A stretch of DNA of 64,000 nucleotides from Lachnospiraceae bacterium (GTDB lineage: Bacteria; Bacillota; Clostridia; Lachnospirales; Lachnospiraceae): NCBI GenBank assembly GCA_017468395.1, contig JAFUIR010000011.1, forward strand, positions 1 to 64,000, given 5' to 3'. A program made the translations under genes and the position numbers. Below the pieces are notes generated by a model, which was not told the origin of the DNA, made no database searches, and worked only from the letters and a program-made list of their open reading frames with translations. Positions 57,049 through 64,000 of the stretch are shown piece by piece. Numbering within the stretch: position 1 is the first letter of the stretch; every line of letters starts with the position of its first letter.

Positions 57049-57849
57049 ATGGACTTTTTTTATAGTAAAGAACAATTAAAAACACAATTAAAAGATATGG
57101 GACTGAAATCGACAGATGCGGTAATGATTCATTCCTCTATGAAAGCAATCGGTCATGTGGAAAATGGAGCCGATGATGTGCTGGATGCCCTGATGGAGTA
57201 TTTCTCAGAAGGGCTGCTTATGATGCCTACTCACACATGGAAGCAGATGAGCGAAGAATATCCTATGTTTGATCCCGAGACAGAGCAGGCATGTGTAGGA
57301 CTTCTTCCTAATATGTTTATGAAAAGGCAGGGTGTTTACCGTTCTTTGCATCCCACTCACAGCATTGCTGCATACGGGGCAAAGGCCGAAGAGTATGTGA
57401 GAGGAGAAGAAAATTTGTCAACTCCCTGCGCACCGGAAGGCTGTTGGGGCAGGCTGATGCAGGAAAACGCAAAAATTTTACTTATCGGCGTGACTCACAC
57501 CCGTAATACTTATATTCACGGGGTGGAGGAGATACTGAATGTGCCGGAGCGGCTTACGGAGAAACCTGTGGAATTCCAGGTGAAATTGCCGGATGGCACA
57601 TGGAAAAAAGTAAATATGCATAGACACTACAACCGGATTTCAGATCATATATCGGAAAATTACGATATTATGTTGGAAGGTTATTTTGAAACCGGTGCAG
57701 CAAAAAGGGGAAGTTTTGGTAAGGCACAGTGCATCTTGTGTGACGCAAGAAAAATTTATGAAGTTACCAAGAGAGTAGCTTCCCATAATCCTAATTTCTT
57801 TATTGAATGTACCTGTGTTCCCCGGCAGTGGTACATGGAAGATAAATGA
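57049..57849 (+). CDS. AAC(3)-family N-acetyltransferase
   Basis: A 266-residue protein of the aminoglycoside 3-N-acetyltransferase/YokD fold: VMIHSSMKAIGHVENGADDVLDAL, MMPTHTW, HPTHSIAAYGAKAEEYV, PEGCWGRLMQENAKILLIGVTHTRNTYIHGVEE. The acceptor substrate is unknown; chromosomal YokD-like members need not confer drug resistance. ATG at 57049 is nine bases after GGACGG; an ATG at 57040 abuts it. Single gene. Confidence 0.88.
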   Translation: MDFFYSKEQLKTQLKDMGLKSTDAVMIHSSMKAIGHVENGADDVLDALMEYFSEGLLMMPTHTWKQMSEEYPMFDPETEQACVGLLPNMFMKRQGVYRSLHPTHSIAAYGAKAEEYVRGEENLSTPCAPEGCWGRLMQENAKILLIGVTHTRNTYIHGVEEILNVPERLTEKPVEFQVKLPDGTWKKVNMHRHYNRISDHISENYDIMLEGYFETGAAKRGSFGKAQCILCDARKIYEVTKRVASHNPNFFIECTCVPRQWYMEDK

Positions 57850-57855
57850 AAAAGG

Positions 57856-57884
57856 TTGACATCTCATTTTAAAAAATATACTAT
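57856..57884 (+). promoter_or_regulatory. Promoter of the amino-acid ABC transporter operon
   Basis: Perfect TTGACA (57856-57861), 17-bp spacer, TACTAT (57879-57884), 45 bases before the lipoprotein start. Confidence 0.8.
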
Positions 57885-57929
57885 GACAATGAGTGTTTAG
57901 GCACAAATTTACATTTAAGGAGAGATATT

Positions 57930-58778
57930 ATGAAAAAATTATTGGCAACAGTACTTGCTATGGTTATGGCAGCAACGATGTTGGTAGGATGCGGTTCCAG
58001 CGATTCATCCGCAGAAAAAGTTAGGGTTATTGAAATTGACCTTACTCAGGAAGAGTATGCATTTGGTGTTGACAAAACACAGCCTGAGCTTCTGGAAAAA
58101 ACAAATGAGTTTATCGCAAAAATTATGGAAGATGGTACATTTGATGAAATTTGTAACCATTACTTTGGTGATGGAACACCCGTTGCAGTAAAATCCGCAG
58201 CACTTGATGAATCTAAAGATCAGCTTGTGGTTGCAACAAACGCAGCGTTTGCACCTTTTGAGTATACAGAAGGCGATAATTTCTACGGTATTGATATGGA
58301 AATCGCTGCCGAACTTGCAAATTACCTTGGAAAAGAACTGGTTATCCAGCACATGGATTTTGATGCAGTTTGTTTGGCAGTAGGTCAGCAGAAATGTGAT
58401 ATTGCTATGGCTGGTCTGACAGTAAAAGAGGACAGAAAAGAGTATGTAAACTTTACAAATTCCTACTACAATGCATCCCAGAAATTGATTGTATTGGCAG
58501 AAGATACAACTTTTGATGCTTGCAAAGAGGCAGCAGACGTAGAAGCAATCTTAAATGGTTTTGACAACAGCGTGAAAATCGGTGTTCAGAACGGAACAAC
58601 AGGTCAGTTCTATGTAGAAGGTGATGCAGAATGGGGATTTTCAGGTTATGCAACAACATGCATCGGTTATAAAAACGGCTCACTTGCTGTACAGGATCTG
58701 ATTAACGGAAATATCAACTATGTAATTATTGACTCTGCTCCTGCAGCAGCGGTTGTAGCAGCAATTAACGAACTTTAA
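57930..58778 (+). CDS. Amino-acid ABC transporter substrate-binding lipoprotein, circularly permuted
   Basis: A 282-residue lipoprotein (lipobox LVGC, cysteine at about 21) of the SBP_bac_3 family. The order of segments is rotated. Residues about 30-80 (LTQEEYAFGVDKTQPELLEK ... DGTFDEICNHYFGDG) correspond to the usual C-terminal end of the fold. The usual N-terminal start LVVATNAAFAPFEYTEG appears only at about residue 93, followed in normal order by YGIDMEIAAELANYLGKEL, CDIAMAGLTVKEDRKEYVNF and GVQNGTTGQFYVEG. The protein stops at YVIIDSAPAAAVVAAI, where other members continue. It heads an operon with the permease and ATPase and follows AAGGAGAG. Confidence 0.93.
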   Translation: MKKLLATVLAMVMAATMLVGCGSSDSSAEKVRVIEIDLTQEEYAFGVDKTQPELLEKTNEFIAKIMEDGTFDEICNHYFGDGTPVAVKSAALDESKDQLVVATNAAFAPFEYTEGDNFYGIDMEIAAELANYLGKELVIQHMDFDAVCLAVGQQKCDIAMAGLTVKEDRKEYVNFTNSYYNASQKLIVLAEDTTFDACKEAADVEAILNGFDNSVKIGVQNGTTGQFYVEGDAEWGFSGYATTCIGYKNGSLAVQDLINGNINYVIIDSAPAAAVVAAINEL

Positions 58779-58795
58779 TTTAAAGGAAAAACAGA

Positions 58796-59506
58796 ATGGC
58801 AAATTTTGACCGTAAGGTAGAGAAATTTATTGATATACTGATTAATAAAAATGGATATGTGCAAGTTTTGGAAGGTTTGCAGAACACGCTGATTATTGCG
58901 GTTTTGGGTCTGATTATCGGTACCGTTATCGGTACGGTCATCGCCTCTGTCCGGGTTATGCCCAAATACAAGACCTTGCCTAAAATTTTAAACGGAATCT
59001 GCAGTTTTTATGTGGAACTTTTCCGTGGAACCCCTATTGTGGTGCAGTTACTGATATTTTATTATGTGCTGTTGCCTGTTATAGGAATTAAGATGAACGG
59101 TGTGGATGTATCCATTTTGGTATTTGGTCTAAACAGCGGTGCTTACATATCCGAGATGATGAGGGCAGGTATCCTGTCTGTGGATTCCGGCCAGATGGAA
59201 GCGGGACGTGCGGTGGGTCTTAGTTTCTTTACAACTATGGTCAAAATCGTAATTCCTCAGGCAGTTAAAAATATTCTGCCTACGCTGGGTAATGAATTTA
59301 TTGCTCTGATTAAGGAAACTTCTGTTGTCAGTTTCGTAGGCGCAGCGGATTTGTATGTGGCTTTCAATTTGATTGGTACAAACAGTTACGAATTTATGGT
59401 GCCTTATCTGGCGATGGCAATTATTTATGTAGTGATTGTCCTGATTATCAGTTTTGGTATTAAGATGATGGAAAGGAGCCTGCGAAAGAGTGATAGACGT
59501 AATTAA
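58796..59506 (+). CDS. Polar amino-acid ABC transporter permease (HisM/GlnP type)
   Basis: A 236-residue membrane protein with about five helices: [78 protein letters not shown] (EAA coupling region) and [26 protein letters not shown]. It forms the channel for the lipoprotein-bound amino acid. It overlaps the ATPase gene by 17 bp. Confidence 0.95.
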   Translation: MANFDRKVEKFIDILINKNGYVQVLEGLQNTLIIAVLGLIIGTVIGTVIASVRVMPKYKTLPKILNGICSFYVELFRGTPIVVQLLIFYYVLLPVIGIKMNGVDVSILVFGLNSGAYISEMMRAGILSVDSGQMEAGRAVGLSFFTTMVKIVIPQAVKNILPTLGNEFIALIKETSVVSFVGAADLYVAFNLIGTNSYEFMVPYLAMAIIYVVIVLIISFGIKMMERSLRKSDRRN

Positions 59507-60275
59507 TCTGAAAAAGAACTTTGGCAATGTGGAAGTCTTAAAAGGCATCAATCTCACTATCAATAAGGGAGATATTGTGGCTGTTATCGGACCTTCCGGC
59601 TCCGGAAAAAGTACATTTCTTCGCTGCCTGAACTGTATGGAGGACCCTACAGCCGGACAAATTATTTTCAATGGTGTGGATATTGCAGACATGTCCGTAG
59701 ACATCAATGTCCATAGACGTCACATAGGAATGGTATTCCAGCATTTCAATCTTTTTAATAACAAAACCGTTATTGAAAATATTATGCTGGCGCCGGTTCA
59801 TGTAAGATGTCAGGAACTTAAAAAAGCAAAAAGAAAAAAAGGTGTAGATAAAGCCACTCTTCCCACCAAAAAGCAGATAAAGGAAGAGGCAAGAGAGCAG
59901 GCAATGAATTTGCTGAAACGCATTGGCCTGGAGGATAAAGCGGATGTTTATCCCGCAACCTTATCCGGCGGACAAAAGCAGCGTGTGGCAATTGTAAGAG
60001 CTTTGGCCATGAATCCGGACGTGATTTTGTTTGACGAGCCTACCAGTGCATTGGACCCGGAAATGGTCGGGGAAGTATTGGATCTGATGCGCGCCCTTGC
60101 AGAAGAAGGCATGACCATGATTGTGGTTACCCATGAAATGGGCTTCGCCAGAGAAGTGGCAAACAGAATCCTGTTTATGGATGACGGACTGATTTGCGAA
60201 AGCGGCGATCCGAAAGAATTTTTTGCAAATCCCAAGACAGACCGCGCAAAAGAGTTTCTGTCGAAGGTGTTGTAA
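59490..60275 (+). CDS. Polar amino-acid ABC transporter ATPase (GlnQ/HisP type)
   Basis: A 261-residue ATPase. Walker [17 protein letters not shown]-loop region [10 protein letters not shown], signature [17 protein letters not shown], Walker [15 protein letters not shown] and H-loop [10 protein letters not shown] Lys-rich insertion of about 20 residues ([18 protein letters not shown]) precedes the helical domain, absent from most GlnQ proteins. The start is a GTG at 59490 after AAGGAG, inside the permease gene, so translation is coupled. Confidence 0.95.
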   Translation: MIDVINLKKNFGNVEVLKGINLTINKGDIVAVIGPSGSGKSTFLRCLNCMEDPTAGQIIFNGVDIADMSVDINVHRRHIGMVFQHFNLFNNKTVIENIMLAPVHVRCQELKKAKRKKGVDKATLPTKKQIKEEAREQAMNLLKRIGLEDKADVYPATLSGGQKQRVAIVRALAMNPDVILFDEPTSALDPEMVGEVLDLMRALAEEGMTMIVVTHEMGFAREVANRILFMDDGLICESGDPKEFFANPKTDRAKEFLSKVL

Positions 60276-60295
60276 GTTATAATAAGAGATTTGAA

Positions 60296-60325
60296 AAGCT
60301 AGGTATGAAAGTACCTAGTTTTTTG
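60296..60325 (+). terminator. Terminator after the ABC transporter operon
   Basis: CTAGGTA-TGAAAG-TACCTAG followed by six T. Confidence 0.88.
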
Positions 60326-60347
60326 TTGATTTATTTTAGGTTATGTA

Positions 60348-60383
60348 TATAATAAAAGTAGGGAAAGTAGGAATATCCCTACT
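60348..60383 (+). promoter_or_regulatory. -10 element and operator-like palindrome of the toxin-antitoxin operon
   Basis: TATAAT (60348-60353) is followed at the expected start of transcription by the inverted repeat AGTAGGGA (60357-60364) / TCCCTACT (60376-60383). AbrB-type antitoxins often repress their own promoters by binding such sites. Confidence 0.6.
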
Positions 60384-60410
60384 TCTGCTATTGAAAGGAG
60401 GTAAATGAAA

Positions 60411-60674
60411 ATGATAGTAGATAACGCAAAAGTAATGTCTAAGGGTCAAATAACATTACCAAAAGAAATAAGGGTGCAATTAGGCATAGATACAGGAGAC
60501 CGGGTGACGCTAATTTGTGAAGGAGATCAAGTAGTTATGATGAATGCTGCTGTTTATGCCATGAAAATGCTTCAACAAGGAATGGCCGGAGAGGCAAAAA
60601 AAGCAGATTTGACAACTGAAGAAGATATTAATGCTCTAATAAAAGAGATGCGAACAAAAGAGGAGGAAGTATGA
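60411..60674 (+). CDS. AbrB/SpoVT-type antitoxin
   Basis: An 87-residue protein. The N-terminal swapped-hairpin DNA-binding domain is VDNAKVMSKGQITLPKEIRVQLGIDTGDRV with a following strand pair. The C-terminal acidic helix (about 55-87, LTTEEDINALIKEMRTKEE) would wrap the toxin. ATG at 60411 is nine bases from AGGAGG; an ATG at 60405 is only three away. It overlaps the PIN toxin gene by 4 bp. Confidence 0.9.
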   Translation: MIVDNAKVMSKGQITLPKEIRVQLGIDTGDRVTLICEGDQVVMMNAAVYAMKMLQQGMAGEAKKADLTTEEDINALIKEMRTKEEEV

Positions 60675-61069
60675 GGGTATTAGTAGATAGTAACATTCTG
60701 ATATCTGCAGCATTAAATGCCAAAGGGACACCTTATAAAGCCTTTTTAAAAGCGGTTACTTATCCAAATAAAGGGGTGATATGTTCGCAGAATCTCGAAG
60801 AATTAAGAAAAATATTCTATAAAAAGTTTCCTAACAAAATTGGTTTATTAGAGCAGTTTTTGTCCATTGCATTACTTGCCATGGAAGTAATTCCAATACC
60901 ATGTGATGCAATGGATGAAGAAAGTTTGGTAAGAGATAAAGCAGACAGACCGATTCTAAGAGCAGCAATCGCTGAGAATGTGGATGTTATAATAACCGGT
61001 GACAAAGATTTTCTTGAATCAGGAATAAGAAAGCCTAAAATCATGACAGCATCGGAATTTCTAAATTAA
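60671..61069 (+). CDS. PIN-domain toxin (VapC-like ribonuclease)
   Basis: A 132-residue PIN protein. The acidic active site is visible: VDSNILISA (D6), a glutamate in SQNLEELRKIFYKKF, the D in RDKADRPILRAA and ITGDKDFLES (two Asp). It matches the 'toxin component, PIN family' group and probably cleaves RNA when free of the antitoxin. ATGA overlap with the antitoxin gene ensures coupled translation. Target RNA unknown. Confidence 0.9.
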   Translation: MRVLVDSNILISAALNAKGTPYKAFLKAVTYPNKGVICSQNLEELRKIFYKKFPNKIGLLEQFLSIALLAMEVIPIPCDAMDEESLVRDKADRPILRAAIAENVDVIITGDKDFLESGIRKPKIMTASEFLN

Positions 61070-61151
61070 TTATTTTATAGTTCTATTGTGAAGTTCAAAT
61101 TATGATATTTCAAAAAATTCCCTAAAATATCTCAAATAAATATTACATAAA

Positions 61152-61472
61152 TTAATCAACACAAACTATCTCCCGGATATCCTCCAGCGGAATTTTTGTA
61201 TTAACCACCTGCATGGTGCGGCTGCTTTCGCATACTTTTACAAAAATGCCGGTAATTTTTATATATTCATCGTTGTGGAAATAAACAACGGAAACCATTT
61301 TGCCGGGTGAGAGGCTATGAAGTGTGCGGTCCAGTTCCTCCATCATCTCCTCGGAGAGTTCTATTTTGGGCACCAGTATGCGCTCTTTTTCCAAAAGGGC
61401 TTCCCGAAAGCCTTTTAAGGCGTCAAAGGGTACAAATTGTTTTGCTCTGCTGACTTTTTCTCTATATGCCAC
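61152..61472 (-). CDS. YolD-like protein
   Basis: A 106-residue protein with the YolD pattern: RAKQFVPFDALKGFREALLEKE followed by a small beta domain (GKMVSVVYFHNDEYIKITGIFVKV, DIREIVCVD). YolD-like proteins are encoded beside Y-family polymerases and are thought to act as their partner, replacing UmuD. GTG start after AGGAGG, lying within the last codons of the polymerase gene. Confidence 0.88.
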   Translation of the reverse strand: MAYREKVSRAKQFVPFDALKGFREALLEKERILVPKIELSEEMMEELDRTLHSLSPGKMVSVVYFHNDEYIKITGIFVKVCESSRTMQVVNTKIPLEDIREIVCVD

Positions 61473-62724
61473 TTTTGTGACCTCCTATCTGTCTGTTGCG
61501 CTCCATGGTAGTAGCATTTTTCTGCAAATCCATTCCCTTTATGATGGCGTTTTTCCCAAACCTTTTTTTGATATCCAAAACTGCGGATTGCACCTTGCGG
61601 TCTTTTTCCGGTTCTCTGGGGTCTGTAAACAAATCGTATTGTTCATAGGCTTCGTCCAACAAATTATTAAAAGAAATGTTCAGCCGTTTGATGGGAACGG
61701 TAGTATTTACAATGCGTCTATACAACTCCGTCATATGTTGCGTAATGATGCGGACGGAATTGGTGGTAACGGGCATGGTAGTAGAACTGTTGGCACTGTC
61801 GATGGTGTTTTTGGCATAACCCACATAAAGAGAAATGGAGTCTGTCACCAGATTTTTTTCTACCAAATCGAGACAAAGCAAGTCCGTCATTTCTTTTACA
61901 ATCAGCAGACCATCCTCATAACTATATTCATGCATCAATACCTGCCCGCTGGATAGGCAGTTGGTTCTGGCCTTGTAAGATTTAATTTCTGCCATAGTGA
62001 CAGGCTCGCGTCCCCAAGCATGGTCGATAAGGTACTGAGCGTCAATTCCGAGAAGCCGGTAAAGCAACTTTTCATCGGCACGGGCCACATCTTCCATATT
62101 AAAAATTCCTACACTTTCCAGCCGCCTTGCGATGCCCGGTCCCACACGCCAAAAATCCGTAAGGGGTTTATGGTTCCAAAGGGTTTTTTGATAAAGTTCT
62201 TCGTCCAGATAGCCAATAAATTCTTTGGAGTGTTTGGCAGTAATGTCCAAAGCCACTTTGGCCAAATAGAGATTTGTGCCGATGCCGCAGGTGGCAACAA
62301 CGCCGATATCCTTTTTAATATCGCTCATAATGCGTTTACCCAGTTCGGTAGCAGTCATGCGATAAAGACCAAGGTAATTGGTGACATCCAAAAAAGCCTC
62401 GTCAATGGAATAGACGTGGATATCTTCTTTTGCAATATATTTCAAATAAATTTCGTAAATTCTGGCGGAATAATCTATATAAAGCTGCATCCGTGGCGGC
62501 GCCATAATGTATTGGATATTTGCGGGAATCTGAAAAACCCTGCAGCGGTTGGACACTCCCAGCGCTTTCATGGAAGGGGATACTGCCAGACAGATAGTGC
62601 CCCGCTCCCGCTCCGGGTCGGCCACTACCAGGTTGGTAGTCATGGGATCTTTTTTGCGCTCCACACATTCCACGGAGGCATAGAAGGATTTTAAATCAAT
62701 ACAAAGATAGATTCGGTTTTCCAC
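61462..62724 (-). CDS. Y-family translesion DNA polymerase (UmuC/UvrX-like)
   Basis: A 420-residue error-prone polymerase. Palm motifs: CIDLKSFYASVE (first metal Asp) and VYSIDEAFLDVT (Asp-Glu catalytic pair); thumb helix-hairpin-helix region VGPGIARRLESVGIFNMED; C-terminal little-finger domain with SLYVGYAKNT. GTG start after AAAGGAG. It copies damaged DNA in the SOS response, supported by the LexA-type box in its promoter. The YolD-like gene follows with an 11-bp overlap. Confidence 0.93.
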   Translation of the reverse strand: MENRIYLCIDLKSFYASVECVERKKDPMTTNLVVADPERERGTICLAVSPSMKALGVSNRCRVFQIPANIQYIMAPPRMQLYIDYSARIYEIYLKYIAKEDIHVYSIDEAFLDVTNYLGLYRMTATELGKRIMSDIKKDIGVVATCGIGTNLYLAKVALDITAKHSKEFIGYLDEELYQKTLWNHKPLTDFWRVGPGIARRLESVGIFNMEDVARADEKLLYRLLGIDAQYLIDHAWGREPVTMAEIKSYKARTNCLSSGQVLMHEYSYEDGLLIVKEMTDLLCLDLVEKNLVTDSISLYVGYAKNTIDSANSSTTMPVTTNSVRIITQHMTELYRRIVNTTVPIKRLNISFNNLLDEAYEQYDLFTDPREPEKDRKVQSAVLDIKKRFGKNAIIKGMDLQKNATTMERNRQIGGHKSGI

Positions 62725-62809
62725 GGGGTCTCCTTTCTGAAAAGTGGGTTGCTACAATGGGTGGGCAGTTGCAACTTGACACCTTTGAGGACAATAACAG
62801 TATACCCAT

Positions 62810-62838
62810 ATTATAGCAAACATATGTTCGGTTGTAAA
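62810..62838 (-). promoter_or_regulatory. SOS promoter with LexA box
   Basis: On the minus strand TTTACA (62833-62838), 17-bp spacer, TATAAT (62810-62815). The spacer contains CGAACATATGTTTG (62817-62830), which matches 13 of 14 positions of the Bacillus-type LexA box CGAACRNRYGTTYC. Confidence 0.88.
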
Positions 62839-62939
62839 TGGATAGTTTTGGGAAATACTTGTGAGGATACTTTAAAAATGGTACAATTTGCATGAGTTTA
62901 TAAATCAAAAGAGAATCAGGACACAAAGGAGCGCTCGGT

Positions 62940-63611
62940 ATGGAACGACAAGTGGACTTAATGGAAATTTCTGACGGAAAATTATACGGCTTAAATGATA
63001 TGGTAAAAGCTTGTGCCAATAATTGTGACGGGTGTAGTGCCTGCTGCCATGGCAGAGGAGATACTATTACTTTAGATCCGCTGGATGTGCATCATCTGAA
63101 AACCGGTTTGCAGACAGGTTTTGAGCAACTCATGACCGGAGGAATCAGTCTGGGCGTGGTAAATGGTATTATCCGTCCCAGCATGATGATGACAGAGGAA
63201 GAGGATTCAAAATGTATTTTCCTAAATGCTCAGGGTAGATGTGGTATTCACAGTTTCCGTCCCGGACTTTGCCGCCTGTTTCCTTTGGGGAGAGTTTATG
63301 AAGAGGATGGAATCAAATACATTTTGCTAACCGGAGAGTGTGTCCGCGAAAACAGAACTAAAGTAAAGGTACGGAAATGGATAGACATGCCGGATATGGA
63401 TGCTTATGAAAAATTTTTAATAGAGTGGCATGATTTTTTGAAGGAAATAGAGGCAGCTGTAACAGATGCAAAAGATGATACTTTTGCAAAAAATCTGAAC
63501 ATGTATGTGCTTCGGAAGTTTTATGTGGAGAATTTTGGCGAGACTGAGGAACAGTTTTACCTGGTTTTTGCGCAAAGATTGCTCGAAGCAAGAAAAATTA
63601 TTTTTGGTTAG
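62940..63611 (+). CDS. YkgJ-family cysteine-cluster protein
   Basis: A 223-residue cytosolic protein with the YkgJ cysteine cluster: CANNCDGCSACCHG near the N-terminus, then CIFLNAQGRCGIHSFRPGLCRLFPLG. The cysteines probably bind zinc or an iron-sulfur cluster. Function is not established. AAAGGAG precedes the ATG by about nine bases. The promoter region is shared with the divergent SOS polymerase gene. Confidence 0.85.
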   Translation: MERQVDLMEISDGKLYGLNDMVKACANNCDGCSACCHGRGDTITLDPLDVHHLKTGLQTGFEQLMTGGISLGVVNGIIRPSMMMTEEEDSKCIFLNAQGRCGIHSFRPGLCRLFPLGRVYEEDGIKYILLTGECVRENRTKVKVRKWIDMPDMDAYEKFLIEWHDFLKEIEAAVTDAKDDTFAKNLNMYVLRKFYVENFGETEEQFYLVFAQRLLEARKIIFG

Positions 63612-63620
63612 GAAATAAAA

Positions 63621-63667
63621 GAGGGATTGGATGCTTTGGTGCACCAAATCCCTTTGAAGTTTTTTTG
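63621..63667. terminator. Terminator between the YkgJ-type gene and the Rpn-type gene
   Basis: GGGATTGG pairs with CCAAATCCC around a TTTGGTGCACCAAA palindrome, followed by a T run. Confidence 0.75.
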
Positions 63668-63672
63668 TGAAT

Positions 63673-64000
63673 TTAAGGTTTCCAATGTTGTTCCAGGTAT
63701 TCTAATGCCTTATTGGTGGTTAGTGAAAAACGCTGCTTAAGCACTGCAAGCGTGTCTTCTTTGGTATGTCCCAGTTCTTGGAGTGAAAGGATTAAAGCCA
63801 TAATTCCGTAATCAATGCCCTCCTGCCGGCACATTTCGTCATGTTCCCAAGATTTCATATAACTAATGCCAACCTCCCTTCGCAACTTTGCGTTTTCTAC
63901 AATGTGATGAATGGTATCAAGATTTTGATTTGTCACATTTTCGTTTATTGTATTCTCCATGTATTGTAACATATCTTTTAATTCTTGACTAGGGTTTCCT
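63673..64000 (-). CDS. Rpn-family recombination-promoting nuclease/putative transposase, C-terminal part (cut by window end)
   Basis: The frame enters from beyond base 64000 and ends at 63673, giving the last 108 residues. The segment (NPSQELKDMLQYMENTINEN, ENAKLRREVGISYMKSWEHDE) matches the C-terminal helical region of Rpn/PD-(D/E)XK-type 'putative transposase' proteins abundant in Lachnospiraceae. The nuclease domain would lie outside the window, so activity and intactness cannot be judged. Confidence 0.75.
   Translation of the reverse strand, partial: GNPSQELKDMLQYMENTINENVTNQNLDTIHHIVENAKLRREVGISYMKSWEHDEMCRQEGIDYGIMALILSLQELGHTKEDTLAVLKQRFSLTTNKALEYLEQHWKP

Noticed and set aside
57049-57849. 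Acquired aminoglycoside-resistance gene
   Set aside because: The AAC(3) fold is recognisable, but the gene has normal surroundings, no mobile-element flanks and fits chromosomal YokD-like members; resistance cannot be claimed.

Overview
The window looks like the replication-origin region of a strictly anaerobic, low-GC Firmicute. The protein set (DUF3881, DUF4446, a long YidC, an OFA-family carrier, rubrerythrin, a membrane-anchored GH10 xylanase and CBM-like secreted proteins) points to a fibre-degrading Lachnospiraceae; genus cannot be fixed from sequence alone. oriC lies at about 33.4-33.7 kb, next to dnaA. Most genes left of it are on the minus strand and most genes right of it on the plus strand, so transcription mainly follows replication outward on both arms.

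Left arm, from oriC outward: a YD-repeat lipoprotein gene sits between oriC and rpmH, followed by rpmH-rnpA-yidD-yidC-jag (khpB), then mnmE-mnmG-rsmG. A DegS/DegU-like kinase-regulator pair follows, then two perfect parS sites beside parA-parB-DUF4446-HD-GYP-serS-DUF3881 and tRNA-Arg(CCT). Further out are a MerR regulator coupled to a CPBP membrane protease, an OFA-type carrier, rubrerythrin, an M3 oligopeptidase and an SGNH esterase. Next come a serpin lipoprotein, a PpiC/SurA-like foldase and an HtrA-like protein with no catalytic triad, then YhaM and RlmD. The extreme left holds decayed serine-recombinase remnants of a mobile element.

Right arm: dnaA-dnaN-yaaA-recF-gyrB-gyrA, a soluble CZB chemoreceptor, a MATE pump plus HAD phosphatase, the xylanase, an ECF S-component divergent from coaBC, and a second MATE pump. 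Then come a membrane-bound XRE regulator, a catalytic-domain-free secreted multi-domain protein, a CPA2 antiporter, an AAC(3)-type acetyltransferase and a polar amino-acid ABC transporter. The last part has an AbrB/PIN toxin-antitoxin pair, a Y-family polymerase-YolD SOS operon, a YkgJ-type cysteine-cluster protein and the end of an Rpn-type nuclease.

Most notable: the ABC substrate-binding lipoprotein (57930-58778) reads as a natural circular permutation. The HtrA-like protein (4329-5657) has lost all three catalytic residues and is encoded beside a serpin and a foldase. The coaBC leader (49671-49790) holds a dense set of perfect, partly competing hairpins. The gene inserted at oriC has a palindrome filling the spacer of its promoter. 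No CRISPR array, complete prophage or complete insertion sequence was seen.
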